64,000 nt of DNA. It comes from Anisakis pegreffii (Eukaryota; Nematoda; Chromadorea; Rhabditida; Anisakidae). Under the pieces are notes generated by a model. It searched no databases and had not been told where the DNA came from. It saw only the letters and a list, made by a program, of their open reading frames with translations. The translations under genes and the position numbers were made by a program. Within the stretch, counting starts at the first letter, position 1. Each line of letters opens with the position of its first letter. This document shows positions 39,401 through 54,400 of this stretch, in pieces. The stretch is taken from assembly GCA_035041965.1 (NCBI GenBank), contig JAPYMA010000057.1:124001-188000 (forward strand), given 5' to 3'.

Positions 39401-42400
39401 ATAACTGCCAGCACGTGTGAACGTTTTCGGATAAGAACTTTATCTTGTGAATGTTTTGATACATGTTCCGTTTGCGCTTTCAAGCGTTTTTTCAACACAA
39501 TTATATGACCAATGAAAACTATTTTTGGATAAACCGAACAGATAGTGTTCCTCATGCACTATTTATCAAGATTTAATGATTTGTTATTGTTTTGTTTTAT
39601 TTTTCGTTTTCATCCGGCTTTTGCTTCATTGCAGACAAACGACTCCATCGGCAGTACATATAATTGGGCCTATTTTATACCTCTGATCATTCTCGGCTCT
39701 TTCTTCATGCTCAATCTTGTGCTTGGTGTTTTGTCCGGGTGAGTGGAAGTATACCATAATTCATTTCGTCTTTTTCAATTCATTTCGATTTTTTTGTTTG
39801 TTTGTTTGTTTGTGCCTATCTCTTTTTGAACGCTTCGACGTAAAAATTGAAGTGCATCAAGATTACTTTCATTGACTGTTCAATGTTTCGCGTCATAGAG
39901 CGTCCCTGCCGTGCCATTCATCATATTGAATCGATAACACTTCGATGCGCAACCGTTTCAAGTCCCATGAGTATGGCACGGAGCAAACATTCTCAATTTG
40001 TTATGCGACTCGAAAACGTTATGCCAAAATTCAAAATTTACCATTTCATTGATATGCTGAATTTATGATTTGTTGTTACGTTATTGAAAAACTTCACTTG
40101 TGCAATTTTATGATGAAACAACATTCTAATCGAATCAAATGCACGCGTAAAATTATTGCGGAATATTAAGTTGCCATCAGTTCTGAAACGCATGAATAAG
40201 ACAAAAGCAGACGAAAGTGAAGCAATACATTGTTCCCGTTTGAATTCGATCACGATGTGTTTTTATCGTGAACAATGACGACTCGCATACGTTATTGTTT
40301 TCTATGATTTGATGAGGAGCCATTGCTAAGCTTAAAGTTAGAGACATGAATTCGAGTTGCCCGAACGGGTATGTTTTCAATACACATTTCATTGTAGAGA
40401 ATTTGCAAAAGAACGAGAACGGGTGGAAAACAGAAGAGAGTTCTTGAAGTTGCGACGTCAGCAACAAATTGAGCGTGAATTAAACGGGTATTTGGAGTGG
40501 ATTTTAACTGCCGAAGAAGTGATCCTGAAAGAGGATCGAACCACTGAGGAAGAAAAAGCTGCGATCATGGAGGGTTCGTTTGTTCGTTCGTTGATTTTTA
40601 TAACAAAACCAAACATTTATCTCACCAATGAAGATTCCCATGATAAGCGAAAGTGTTTCCTTCGTCACACTGATCAGCGCGATCGTTTAACGAACAAATT
40701 TATTGAGTATTGTCGTAAAAATATTCGTCAGTGAGTGTTTTTGACGAAAATCAATGTGATGCGGAAGATGGGAAGCATTTTCATTCAGTTTCCTTGTTGA
40801 TTGCATCGAATCGCACAGAAATTCATCGCAATATTCGTTCACTTCAGCACGACGTCGAGCAGCTACAAAGAAGTTGAAAGCGGCAAATAAACAGCAAAGT
40901 ACTGAAACTGAAGAGGATTTGGAGGAGGAAGAAGAAGAGGACGAGGAATATCTGGATGAAGAGGGAGCTGATGGTTCGTCTTCTGCCCTTCTTCATTTGT
41001 TTCTTTTACGATTTTCGACCATTTGAATACGAAATTTTGATTTTGTCGCATTTTCGTTAGTACTTAGATTGAATTGTATTGAGTGATTAATTCATTTGAA
41101 AATCGAACAGTTGAATTGTATCAGTTCAGGTCGACGAATTAAACGAGGCTTCTTCGAGACGATTTTTAGGAAAATCAAACGTGTGAGGTTGGTTGGTGCA
41201 GTTGGCACTTTTTGTTAGAGTCATTGAAGTGTGCTATTGAATTTTGTGTATTCTGACGATCAATGTGCATGACGAATATAAACTTGAGAGGGTTTTGCGT
41301 GATCTTCCATTTCAATTGAACTTTTTTGCGGATGCCTGCACTCGACAACCTTGTTCAGTGACATGTTTTTGTGATTACATTCAGGGTAACTGAATTACTA
41401 ATGCCCAATTTGAGCGAATAAGTTTCATACACAATTGAGAAAGAAATGCGAAACGTTAAAAGGGATAAATTGTAAGAATGATGTGACCAAAATGATGAGC
41501 AATAAAATGAATAAATTATGAGGTTGAACAGAATGAATTATGTAAGCAAATGATGTAAAACAGCAATAATAATTATTACAGAACACAAATGCGGTGTGTT
41601 GTTAAAAGTCAGATTTTTTATTGGATGGTAATCACTTTAGTCTTTCTTAACACTGCCTGCGTCGCTTCGGAACATTACGGTCAACCCGACTGGTTAACCG
41701 AGTTCTTGAGTCAGTTGCATCATCACATATGAATTATTTTAATACCTTCTCCTTGCAACAACCACTTACTTGAATCAGTTCTAGTATGTCGTTACCCTTG
41801 AACTTCGCCGAATCGCGTCAGTTCAGTTCTCAAATGAATCACAAATGTCTCCATTCACAGCTTCAACTCCCAGCTAGAATTTATGTATTTATTTACTTAC
41901 GTATTCAGTGATTACAACCCATCAAGAGTTTTTGCCTCTCTGTTATTACCAATATCATATTCCTACTTCTTTGACATCTGTTCTTCCACGCAGTTAACGA
42001 TACTGGCACAAAGAATCATCCATCATAAAATTACGAATTGATTTGTTAAGCAGAGAGGTGTAGGGCTGGCTAAAAAGTGATCACCTAAATACTTAACACT
42101 ATCATGCATTCTTAGATTATCAATGTTCTCGGTTTTCAGAATACGCAGAATTCGTCTTTCTTGGTATTTTCGTGTGCGAAATGCTTGTAAAGCTGTTCGC
42201 GATGGGATATCGCACGTATTTTGCTTCAAAATTTAATCGATTTGATTGTATTGTTATTGTGGGTAGTGCTTTCGAAGTGATTTGGGCCGAAGTTAAAGGT
42301 GGTTCGTTTGGTATTTCGGTGCTGCGTGCGCTTCGACTTTTGCGAATTTTTAAATTGACCTCGTAAGTTGTGGCTTCTCTTCGTCGAACTTTTTTTTCAG

Positions 42401-45400
42401 CCTGACAGCATGAACTCAGTATTTTTATCAACCTCTCTGCGCCGAAAAAAACTGACCCGTTTTTTATGGTTCATGTGGATTTTGATACGAGTTCATGGTT
42501 AATACTCTGTGATTGACTGAATTCGAGAACTCATCACTCAAATTAAATAGTTCAATTCCATCAGTTCAGTGATTACATGTTCAGCAACATGTTCAGAAAA
42601 CTATTACGTGTAATTGCAAAATATCGCACTGATAAATTATTCACAGTATAATCACATCTGTCAACGTGTGATGTTATAGTCATATTAATTTTTCTAATAT
42701 AAACGTGCAATGTTTTCGTTAGGAAAGATCAAATGGAAGTTGCATAAGCTATTATCATGTTATCTTGAAATATATGGATCAGCCGAGTTTCGATTTTCAT
42801 CTTCATACAACCATGCATTTCCTCAATGCATTACAGGTATTGGGTGTCGTTGAGAAATCTCGTCAGATCACTTATGAATTCGATGCGTTCAATTCTTTCG
42901 TTGTTGTTCCTACTCTTCTTGTTCATTCTTATTTTTGCCTTATTGGGGATGCAATTATTTGGTGGAAAGTTAGTCGTTTTGTTTTGGTTGTTCTTGATTT
43001 CTTCAAGATGCTTTGTTTATTTGAATGACACGTTTTGCGTTGTTTATCTCACATAGAATCTGGTCGGTTGATTTTGCGTGTTGTAGAAAAAGTTGTTTGT
43101 CTGAAGGAGCAAAGCTATTTCACCGGTATACATTGGATATTGGTTAACATGTAACATTTTAAGGAATTTCCATTAGTATTCTAAGAATTTTGTGATGCAA
43201 AACCGCTTGTTATGAAGTCAGTTGTCTACACCACGTTTTCAATTTTCAGGTTCAATTTTCCAAACATGCATCCGTACACTCATTTCGATACCTTCCCAGT
43301 CGCCTTGATCACAGTCTTCCAGGTAATCCTTTCTGAACTAAGCACCCGTTGTACCGAGCCTGTAGTATACTTTTCACCACAAATTCCACTGCCTGCCGTT
43401 GAATTATTCAAGTCATTCCATATGAGATGATATCGTCTTGTTGTTATAGATTCTAACCGGTGAGGATTGGAATGAAGTAATGTATTTGGCTATTGAATCA
43501 CAAGGTGGTATATACGGTGGTGGGATGATTTATTGTGTGTATTTTATTGTTCTTGTACTTTTTGGAAATTGTTAGTTTTTATTTCATATTCATCTTATTT
43601 TTCTTTACACATCAATTTACGTCCAATTTTTTTGCAATATCTTTCCCGTAAATTCAAAGTTTATTGCTTTTGCACTTCTTGAAAAAGATTGTGTAATGTG
43701 TTTATGAAATAACGGTTTAATTATTCCTTTGGAGGTCATAAATTAATATCGATGTGTCACTGTTTAGAAATAATTCCGCAAGTGTATTTGGTGATTTTGT
43801 CGAATCTATATAAATTGATGTCCTTTTCTAAAAATGATGCGTGTCTAATTCAGACACTTTGCTCAATGTATTCTTGGCTATTGCTGTTGATAATTTGGCT
43901 AATGCACAAGAATTGACCGCTGCCGAAGAGGCTGACGAAAGAGCGAACGAACTCTCCGATGAATCTGAAACAATCGATGAGCAGGTGAGTGTTCAATTTT
44001 TATCGCTTGCTTGCGGTCTTTGAGCACTGTGCAACATCAGATGAGATTCAATGAAAAATGTTCGGAACTGGCTGAAATTGAGTTGATGAAAATTTTAGGA
44101 TGGCGAGTGTGCGATTGATGTGGAAGGTAAAACCGCTGGTGAGCTTTGTCGTGTTCAGCGTGAAATTGAAGGTATGTTGCACCTACATTCTCTTTGCGTC
44201 CTATAGGATGTTGAATCGTTGAACATTCGTTTAATGCAGAATGCCGCGGTAATGCTTGGAAATGCTCAGTGATGCCCGACGCATTTTCACAAAGATCAGT
44301 ACTTGCAAATTGCATGAAGTGTTAGTCGTGTATGGATGTGATGAATGTTTGAGGCAGTCTTTGAGCTGAATGAGTATGCACACGTCTGAGAAATATGACT
44401 ATTAATATGTGCAGCATTCTGTTTGTAAGCTGTCCTGGAATTGTTCAACCCCATAAAACATGTAATCTCGAAATTCCATGACTTGATCTAACATTCATCT
44501 TCTAGCTTTAAGAACGCACCTATAGTGGCCAATTTATGAAAAGTGTCTTATCGTCATGTATTCAGAAGTTAGCGTGGTTGATCTTTAGGCCAACTGTTTT
44601 AGTTTTACATGAGCAGCTTAAATCAAAAAATCGTATTACAGACGAATACGAAGAAGAAGAGAGTCCCTTCGGTGGTCCAAAACCAATGGTGCCGTATTCA
44701 TCGATGTTCATCTTGTCACCTACCAATCCGTATGTTTCACATTTGTTATTCTCGTTCGTTATCTGTCTGCCTGAAAATGAACTTATTTGTTGCTGTCGAT
44801 TGATTAGCGTCTGTTGATAGTAGCAATTGTTTCAGTTTTCGTGTGGTGGTGCACTCGATAGTTTGTACGAAGTATTTCGAAATGTTGGTGATGGGTGTTA
44901 TTTGCTTTTCGAGTATCGCTCTGTTGGCTGAAGATCCTGTTGATGAAGATAACCCTCGCAATTATGTTCTTCAATACATGGACTATTGCTTCACTGGAGT
45001 GTTCGCGTTCGAAATGTGCCTCAAGGTGTCGTCTTTCATTCAGCCGTTCACTGACATTCTGACGTATAAGCAACAGATGTTGTTATTGAGGGATTTTTTT
45101 TGTGCAATAATCAGTAATGGATTTTTGTCTGAATTTGATGACTTGAGCTATTGAGAAGAGCGTCTTCGAAATTGCGATCACTGCAAACAACGTCACATAA
45201 ATTATTCATATTTTCAGAAATCAAATGTTATTCAACATTTTTGATGAACGAATTTTTTAAAAGTGAAACCTTAAACTAAACACAAGCATATCTTTTATTC
45301 GCGATTACTGAAGTGAGCATTATTTTAAGCTGATTGACCAAGGAGTTCTGTTGCATCGTGGATCATACTGTCGAGATTTTTGGAACCTTCTTGATGGAAT

Positions 45401-48400
45401 TGTTGTGATATGTGCCCTTGTCGCATTCGCTTTCGCGTACATTTTTCAATTTTCTTTTTTTTTCGTTCGAACGTCTCCCATAATCAAAACTAACACCTAT
45501 AACAAAGTGCATCTTGCTTTTACATATATCGAAAAGGGTTTTTGAAGCCGTCTCGATCAGTTTACTAGTGTAGTTCTGGCTGATTACGTTAACTTGAAAA
45601 TATGGTTTGCTGTACGATTATATCACGAACCGTGCGCATATTGATGGCCCTAGCAAGTGCTGATCATAAGATTCGTTGCTGAAATGACAGAACAGAGATC
45701 AATGGAAAAGTTGGATGCGATCATTCAGAACTGTTGTTTTTCTTTTTCCAGTGGAACCGAAGGTGCTGCTGGTAAGAATCTGAACACGATCAAATCATTG
45801 CGAGTTCTTCGGGTGCTGCGTCCACTTAAAACTATCAAAAGGATTCCTAAATTGAAGGTAGTGCAATCAGTTCATATGTCTGCTTGATTTGTCACGCTCA
45901 TGAGATCCAGCACTTGACAAAGGGCAATCTCGAAGAGTGAAAATAACAAAGTTCACAAATTGCAGGCTGTATTCGATTGTGTTGTCAATTCACTCAAAAA
46001 TGTTTTCAACATTTTGGTCGTTTATTTTTTATTTCAATTCATTTTTGGCGTTATCGCAGTGCAACTCTTCAATGGCAAATTCTTCTTTTGTACCGATAAA
46101 ACAAAACGTTACGCACACGAGTGTCATGGACAGTTCTTCGTCTTTGAAGAACAGGTACTGTGAGTTCCATTTTAAAAGCAATTGCTGAAAAAATAGATTG
46201 TAATTCAAGAACATATTAAGTGTCCAATGAATTCATGAAACATATTCCAATTGAATGTTCATTCAAGATGAGCATTTGTACGCTTTTTCTGACTATGAGA
46301 CAAATTTGTCGCCGTGCTCATGGAGTGGATAAATTTTAGTTGAAGAAATTTAGTGATTGTTGGACGGTGAATAGCTGTGAACTATCAACTTGTCCAACTG
46401 TAATATCCAGTCGGCCAGGTTGTGTACGAAAAGCACTGATGTGAAAAGTTCTTTCCATTTACGTAACGGAAAGAGCATGTTGTAACTAAAATGCAGCTGG
46501 TCCATTTGTTTTATAAAAGATCTAAAAAGTTTCACTTTCGATCCATTAACGGAGTGACCGTTGAAATATGCCATGAAACTCATGTATGGTGCACGTTATT
46601 TCGATATGTTTCGTCAATATTTCCGAAGAATTCTAAGCACAACCATTACAATCGCGCACTTAATTCAACTGTCAACGTGCGCAAATTTCACTGGTGTCCT
46701 TCGCGTTCAATCCTCTAACGATAGATACATCACTAAACGTTCGAAAAGCGTCCAATTCAAGATCAAACCGAAAAAACCGCTCCCTAAGACATTCGCAATG
46801 TTTATCGTGCAAGACAAATATTAGCATGTCAACATTCGTTTTTGCGAGAAAGTAAATGATCCGAATACTTAGTTTAGGTTGAATAAACTGAAATTGCAGA
46901 ATGAACCACCACGAGTTGAGATGCGTGAATGGCGACTTCGACCATTCAACTATGACAACACGATAAATGCGATGTTAACGCTTTTTGTCGTGACGACAGG
47001 TGAGGGATGGCCAGGTATAAGACAGAATTCAATGGACACAACCGAAGAAGATCAAGGACCGTCGCCATTCTTTAGAGTTGAGGTACGATCACAAACCCAT
47101 TCTATTGAGCTGGATATAAGGGAGTGCCTACAGAGATGCTGCAATTGCCCTATTGAAATAACGTCATTAAGCAAATGCCCTTCTGAATTTTGTTCTCCTA
47201 ATTGAAACGATCTCAATTTCAATCGTTAATCAAAATATCTTGATGAGTGTCTCTCAGGTGGCGTTGTTCTATGTGATGTTCTTCATCGTATTTCCGTTCT
47301 TTTTCGTCAATATCTTCGTTGCATTGATCATCATCACGTTTCAAGAACAGGGTGAGGCTGAACTCTCTGAAGGAGATCTTGACAAAAATCAGGTATTGAC
47401 TGTGAATTTTTATTACATTAATTGACCACGGCCTTCTTCCTCATTACCGTGAAATTTTTTTTTTGAAAACGAACCACTTCTTGAAACGAGTGGTCCGATT
47501 TGAGCAATTATATTTTCAGAAACAGTGCATCGATTTTGCTTTGAACGCCCGACCTCGCTCGTTGTTTATGCCTGAAGATAAGAATTCAATGAAATATCGC
47601 ATATGGCGATTAGTGACTTCAACACCATTCGAATATTTTATAATGGCGATGATTTGTTGCAATACTATCATCCTCATGATGAAGGTTGTCCATTCCCTCA
47701 CTTTATACGATTTTTTTACAAGATTTGTTATTCCAGAGAGATACGTGTATAAAGTACGTTTCAGGACTTGCGAGAATTGAAGAAAAGAGCTAAATTGAAC
47801 TCAGGGAAAAATTACCACTTGCTCCTTAAAACGATAGGAAATCTATCGAATTTCCTGTTCTGTTCCATCTTCATTGAATGCAATTTTCAAAAAGTTCATA
47901 GCTTGGAATATTAATATGTCAATACTTGATTTCTTCTGAACCATAACGATATGCCCCGTTCACTTTCTTGCTGAAATTTTTCAGCGGATGATTATGACTA
48001 ATTCATGATTATGTAATCCTCAAATGATAGCCTACGTTGAACATATTTTGGAAGTTAGCGCTGCTAGCAAATGACATATCTTTTTGAGTTTCAGTTCCAT
48101 GGAAATTCCGAGTTCTATGAGAAAATCTTGCGTTTCTTCAACACGGCCCTCACAGCTGTCTTCACTGTTGAATCTATCCTCAAGATACTTGCATTCGGTG
48201 TTCGGGTATGTGTCATTTCAAGTTGTCATGAAAGCACCCTGAAAGGCTGTTGTCTTGTAACACTACTACTGCATAACAATTTAAAATTTCATTTATTGAA
48301 CTTTTATCGTTAATATTGTCTCGTTTGACTGTGTTCATGCATTTCAAAGAGGTAGTAACCGAATGATGATGAATTCATCCTATTTCATTACTGTCCGATT

Positions 48401-51400
48401 GCTTCTTCAATATCACTGAATTGAGAATCGCATAGGTCAGATGACGAATTATGTGGCTTAGATAATTCGATGGGAGTCGCCATCAAGAGTTTATTGAGAA
48501 TAATGCAATTCCGTGTTGAGAAATTGCCCTGGTCGCGAATGCCATGAGGTAAACTAGGCCAAAACTCTTACATTGAAGAAATTTAGCGATTGGAACAACG
48601 GTTTCACATATTGAGTGAAAGAGGTTGGAATTGCACCCGCCGATTGTTTGTTGTGATAATGTAAGTTCATAGAGACGGATTATGAATTGTTTAGAATTAC
48701 TTCCGCGATGGATGGAATCGTTTCGATTTTATTACGGTTGTTGGTTCGATAACAGACGCGTTGGTAACCGAATTTGGTGGGCATTTTGTATCACTCGGAT
48801 TTCTGCGTCTCTTCAGAGCAGCTCGTCTCATTCGATTGCTGCAGCAAGGATACACCATACGGATACTGCTGTGGACATTTGTGCAATCGTTTAAGGTCCG
48901 TTGAATTCTGCTCCGTTGAATTTTCAGTTCAGTTTTGAGAAATCAGATCAAGTAGTGCTTCAGAGAGCATTCCGTTATTGCTAAGTGTCATGCATAAACA
49001 CAATGGTATTTCAGGCACTGCCGTACGTATGTCTCCTGATCGGAATGTTATTCTTCATTTATGCAATTGTCGGAATGCAGGTCACTTTCCCTTTTTTCCA
49101 CATTATCATTTTATTTTTCTCTAGCAATATGATGTCTCGTAAATTTCATGTCACTAAGCTAATTTCACCAATAATTTTTCAGTTATTGAACAAGCAATTA
49201 ATTTCATGTTCAGTTATTGAACAAGCAATTAATTGTTTTACGCCAGTTACACAACCGATAATGAATTAGAAATAGAATAATTGCTGCACAGGATAAAGGC
49301 ACTGTTCTAGTATTTGATTGTTTTTGAGAAATGTTCTGAAAAGGTTCAGTTCGATGCGTTACTTGTGATCTTTTGCACATGCATAGCAGAATGGCAGTTG
49401 AGAAAGCGTTTATTGCAATTACGTTTCTATCATTTAATAAGACTTAATGCAGTTATATGGTAATATCGCATTCGATTCATCAACTGAAATCAATCGCAAT
49501 TCAAACTTCATCAACTTTTTCCACGCCATTCTCGTCCTCTTTAGGTAAATGCGCATTGAAAGTTTTGAGCGATAGCCACTGCCTTTGGTCACTTAGAGCA
49601 GTTTAGCGCTCGATTATGATGCGTTTGGACGGCTTATCTTGAGCATGATGAAGATCGCATATAGTGGTCATCGTCTCATCAATTTAGTTGGTGTAGTGAT
49701 TGATGCATTTCGCATCTTCATCCATTTTTTTCAGGCTTTTCGCTTATAATGAATGCCTGCTGTTTGTATTGAATAAACAACACACTTATAGCGTAATGCT
49801 GCTGTTCAGTGAATAGCTGCTTATTAACAATAAGTTGCTCATTTTCAATTGATGCGTTAGGAAACGTTCACGTTAAGCACTCATTTAATGCATTCATGCT
49901 CATTACTAACATATTTTATCCATCGTTTGATCACCGCATTCACAGCTTCTCCAAGTCAACAAAGTACCAATATCCTGACGTTAAGATTGGATTGTTAAGC
50001 AAATCATTGTTGTTCACTAACATTACTCCCAACTAATGCCCTAAAGTGCTCCAAGGCTCATTGCCTCATTTCACGCGGATCTCTTCAACAGTTGACAGAT
50101 ACTATATGCATAGTCACGAATAATCAGAACAATTCTCGCAGAAATCATCGTATCGACCGTAAATTTCAATTCGTTTGTATGCGATCACCGTAAATCGCAT
50201 CGTTCATTGTAGGATTGCTTTTGAATGCTTGCGTAACCGAACTAATTCTCTGACTGAATAGTTGTTTGCATGTTGCTTCAAGAGGAGTTTTTTTTGGCGT
50301 TTGCAAGTTGGCTGCACTTTCAGGTATTTGGTAATATATGGCTTGATAACACGACCGAGATCAATCGTCACAATAATTTTCAGTCATTCTTCAATTCTGT
50401 TATACTACTCTTCAGGTTTTTGTTCACTTTCATTGAGCCTTTCAGAACGGTAAACGTTTCTCACAATCGGCTTAAGTAAGCATACAAACTTACTGATTCA
50501 CATGCGTCAGGATTTTGCGCTAGGATTTCAGTGAACATCCAATTCTTAGCCTCAAAGTATGCTTAGATCTTGTCCTTTTCATCTCGCATTCAAGTGAACT
50601 TTTTTAACTGTAACGATAAGTAAATATGTGGCTATTAATTAACCACGATAAACAATTGTGAGCCTTTGATTCCTCAATTCCTCAATAACTGCTGCACCAT
50701 TAATCAACTAATAATCATCTAACAACTGTTATCCACTTGAATCACCTCGAATCATAACGATAACTCGAATCGTTCTGATTAATGATAATTAACCCTCGTA
50801 AAAACTTTTTCTTTGATTTTTTACTAATTTTGTGCATGTCTTTACAAATGCATCATTCTGTAGCATTGCGCATGTTTTCTGATATGAGTAAGTTATTTTT
50901 GAATAGTATTGCTCTAGGAATAATTATGCATACAGCTGTTATTGGTACATGGGAATGTTAGTTGGCTGTAATTTTTATGGCTTTCTTTCTGTTTTTGATG
51001 AACTCATTTTCCGTATAAATGGTTGGGGAATTTTTCATTGTGAATGTTGATTAAATGGTAGTTGATGCTTTTGTATGGATGCTAGTACTAGAGCATTACT
51101 CATCCATCTGGTTGCATTTAAGGTTGCGTCATACTCATTAAATTTCATCATTATGAGAGAAGAAACTCTATAATTTAACAAATAAAGAATTATGTTAAGG
51201 CGTTTTTTAATCAACCTGGAAATGACGCTTGATTCATGCATATCTAGTTGTTGAAAGTTGCGTTCTTGTATTGCATCAGCAATCTGAATGAATAATATTG
51301 ATTGCTGTTGAATGTTAACGATTGAAATGGTTGACAGTTAAACGGATTCAGATGTGCAACAGGAGAGGCATGGCAAGACATAATGATGGCGTGTACGGCT

Positions 51401-54400
51401 GGCAAATACTGCGCAAAACCGAATACATTCGAAATGAACCTCACAAAAGGACCAACTTGTGGAACTCAAATATCCTACGCTTATTTCACTTCATTCGTCT
51501 TTCTTTCATCGTTTCTCGTTAGTCTCTTGCACCATCGAATAGACTGTGATACTGGAGATACATAATACGATCTACAGTGAATGTTGCCCTCTCATTTCAG
51601 ATGCTGAATCTGTTCGTTGCAGTTATCATGGATAATTTTGATTATCTGACCAGAGATAGCTCAATTCTTGGTCCTCATCACTTGGATGAATTTATTCGAG
51701 TTTGGGCTGATTACGATCCTGCTGCTACGTTAGTCATCACTTCGTGATATGTCTAGAACAATTGCACATCAGTATTCTTAGCCTTGCCCCGCATTTGTTT
51801 TCAAAAATTACTAATTCTTTAAACTTTCGTTCTAGGGGACGAATTCACTATACGGACATGTACGAAATGCTACGAAATATAGCACCACCAGTCGGTTTCG
51901 GTCGCAAATGTCCATATCGACTTGCTTATAAACACTTGATTCGCATGAATATGCCAGTGGCTGAAGATGGCACCGTTCACTTTACAACCACACTGTTCGC
52001 ACTTATTCGTGAATCACTCAGTATCAAAATGAGACCTGGTTAGGTGCTTCACAAATATGTGTTCAAATCAGTAATTGAGCTCGTCAATTTTCGAAACAAA
52101 TCCCTGAAGTGTTCTGATAAACGTTCAATTGTTCAATGTTACAGTCGAAGAAATGGATGAAGCAGATGAAGAGTTGAGACAAACATTACGAAAGATTTGG
52201 CCATTGAAAGCGAAAAGAAACATGATTGATTTGGTGGTACCACCAAATACAGGTGAAATTAGATGGCTAAATATTTTTTGCGTGAGATTTCCGAGAATTA
52301 GGACACTTTAGAGCATCATTCAAAAATGTTTAAACAACCGAAATTGAGGCTCTACGGTAGATAACAAATATTGTGTGCCATTTGAGCATTTCAGAATTCA
52401 TCAAGATTTCTCGCTTATTATCACTAGTTAGTATTTTCCAATTTCCATTGAGGCTGTCATTTAGTTGTGCGCTTTTCAGAATTATGCTATCAACGGTTGA
52501 CGGTCGGCAAAATTTATGCTGGACTGCTCATTCTCGAGAATTATAGAGCTAAGAAATCAGGCACCGAGGTATACGCTTGATCACATTCTATTCCACTTTC
52601 ACTTGTTGTTTATCATCCTTATGGGAATTCAATAGTAGGTACTGAGTGGAGCAAACGTTGTCGGTATTGCGTATTTTTGTGGATGTGTTGAGTTGTAGAG
52701 TGTTTCAGTTGGAATTAAGAAAGCGGCAACGTGCCGCTCTTCTGCTGATGAAACGTCGCAATGCGTTTTTGAGAGCGAGTATAAGCGAAGAAAATGATGA
52801 GGTTGTTGAAGTATCAGTGCAACTCAACCAATTTCCCTAATATCCCAGTTCATTAGAATTATTAGCGCACTCGGAATATCTCTCCTTCGTTAACTGTTTT
52901 TATCGTTAACTGTTAACTGTTTGTTTTATCGCATTCATTCCTCTTCAACTTTTCTCCATCCCAATCAATCGTACGTACGGTTTCATGACTTCTTTTTTGT
53001 TCTTCGATAGTCCCTTCGGTGAGAATTCACAAAATGAGGTGGTGATCACATAAGGTATGATCATGATGATGCTGTACAATTGGTGTTACTTAGAGACCAA
53101 TCTTAGGCGAACAAGAACAGATCCTTTCTCGGATTTTGAGAGAACTTCAGATATGATTATTGAATGCTTGAAGGAGGGGAATTGGACACTTATTGCAGAT
53201 GAAGAGCAAAACTGAATTTGAAACCGTTCACACTTTCTCCCAACGGCACATTTTTAAATATATGTTTTTGTGATCAACTGGTGATGGTGTTTTTTTTACT
53301 TGAAGATTTAATCGTAACAGAATTTTGAATGATTTATGAAGTACAAAAAAATTTTATTTTTCCATTTTTCACTTTGTCCTCTCCCGAACTACCGATCTTT
53401 GTCTCTTACTCATTGTCAATATTTCATGTGCTCCATTTCGGATTTTTTTGTGCATTTCTTTCCGCAGTTTCAGAGGCCGTATTCCTTATTCTCAACATTG
53501 GTCGACACAATTAAAGCTGCAAAAAGTTCGGATAGCATTGAGAGGGAAAATCAAAGTCCTCTGCAATATGGTGATCGCCAGCAACGTCCTTCAGTTGGAG
53601 CACCGTTAGTTGACGATTTGCTTTTGTCTCATTTTCCTTCAAAACATCTATTTCTCTAATACCGCAAAGTAGTTTTAACGCTCCTGTTTATCACTGAATT
53701 CTGAGGCATTGGTTAGCTGAAACATTTTTACGAGTAACATTGTTTTTTCTATGTGATGATATATTCTTTCGAAGGCATCTTTCTGCAAACTAATGTGAGC
53801 ACCGTTGTTTGGTCGTCATTGCGCATGCGAAAATGGTTCAATTCTAGAATTGAATCATTCTGATCATTTCAATGAGAATTCAATTCTAGAACTTTTGATA
53901 AAAAGCCGGACCTAAGAATTGTTCTGTTTGCAGTGAAAGGGTAAGTGCTACTCGTCGTCTATCGGATATGTTTTCACGCATTCGGAATCGTGATGCACCC
54001 GTTGAAAACAACCTTCCCACATCTCAGGTGAACTCTCATTGCAAACTCACCTTTTGATCATCATTCTCCCACTCACTCTCTAAATTGTTCGTTTCCCCGG
54101 CCTCACCTCTGCACTCAATCATACCTTCACGCTCCTTTTGCAGATATCAGTTTCATGTATCTGATTTTATTTCTCTCTATTATTCCTGATAAGCATTATA
54201 TGATATTCATTTTCGACAAGTTAAATTCATTCTGTAATGAAATCACCTTTACCCATGTTTCGTTCTTGCAGCGCTATAATGGTCGACCTGAGTATCGAAC
54301 GGCTTCATACGGGCGTGATACGAACCAAATGTTTGATGAGGTGACTTTATTGGTTCGATTAAAGTGTGCTTCTTTGTGTTTTCCTTGCAATGTCTACTTG

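Noticed and set aside
46491..46824. Two open frames in unc-2 intron 22
   Set aside because: They fall between exons 22 and 23, which join directly in phase 0 and match CaV2 across the junction. No similarity seen.
53934..53945. GTAAGT inside unc-2 exon 37 as a donor
   Set aside because: A good donor by sequence, but use would give an 8-nt exon and shift the frame; the longer exon reads coherently ([14 protein letters not shown]) to a phase-0 donor.
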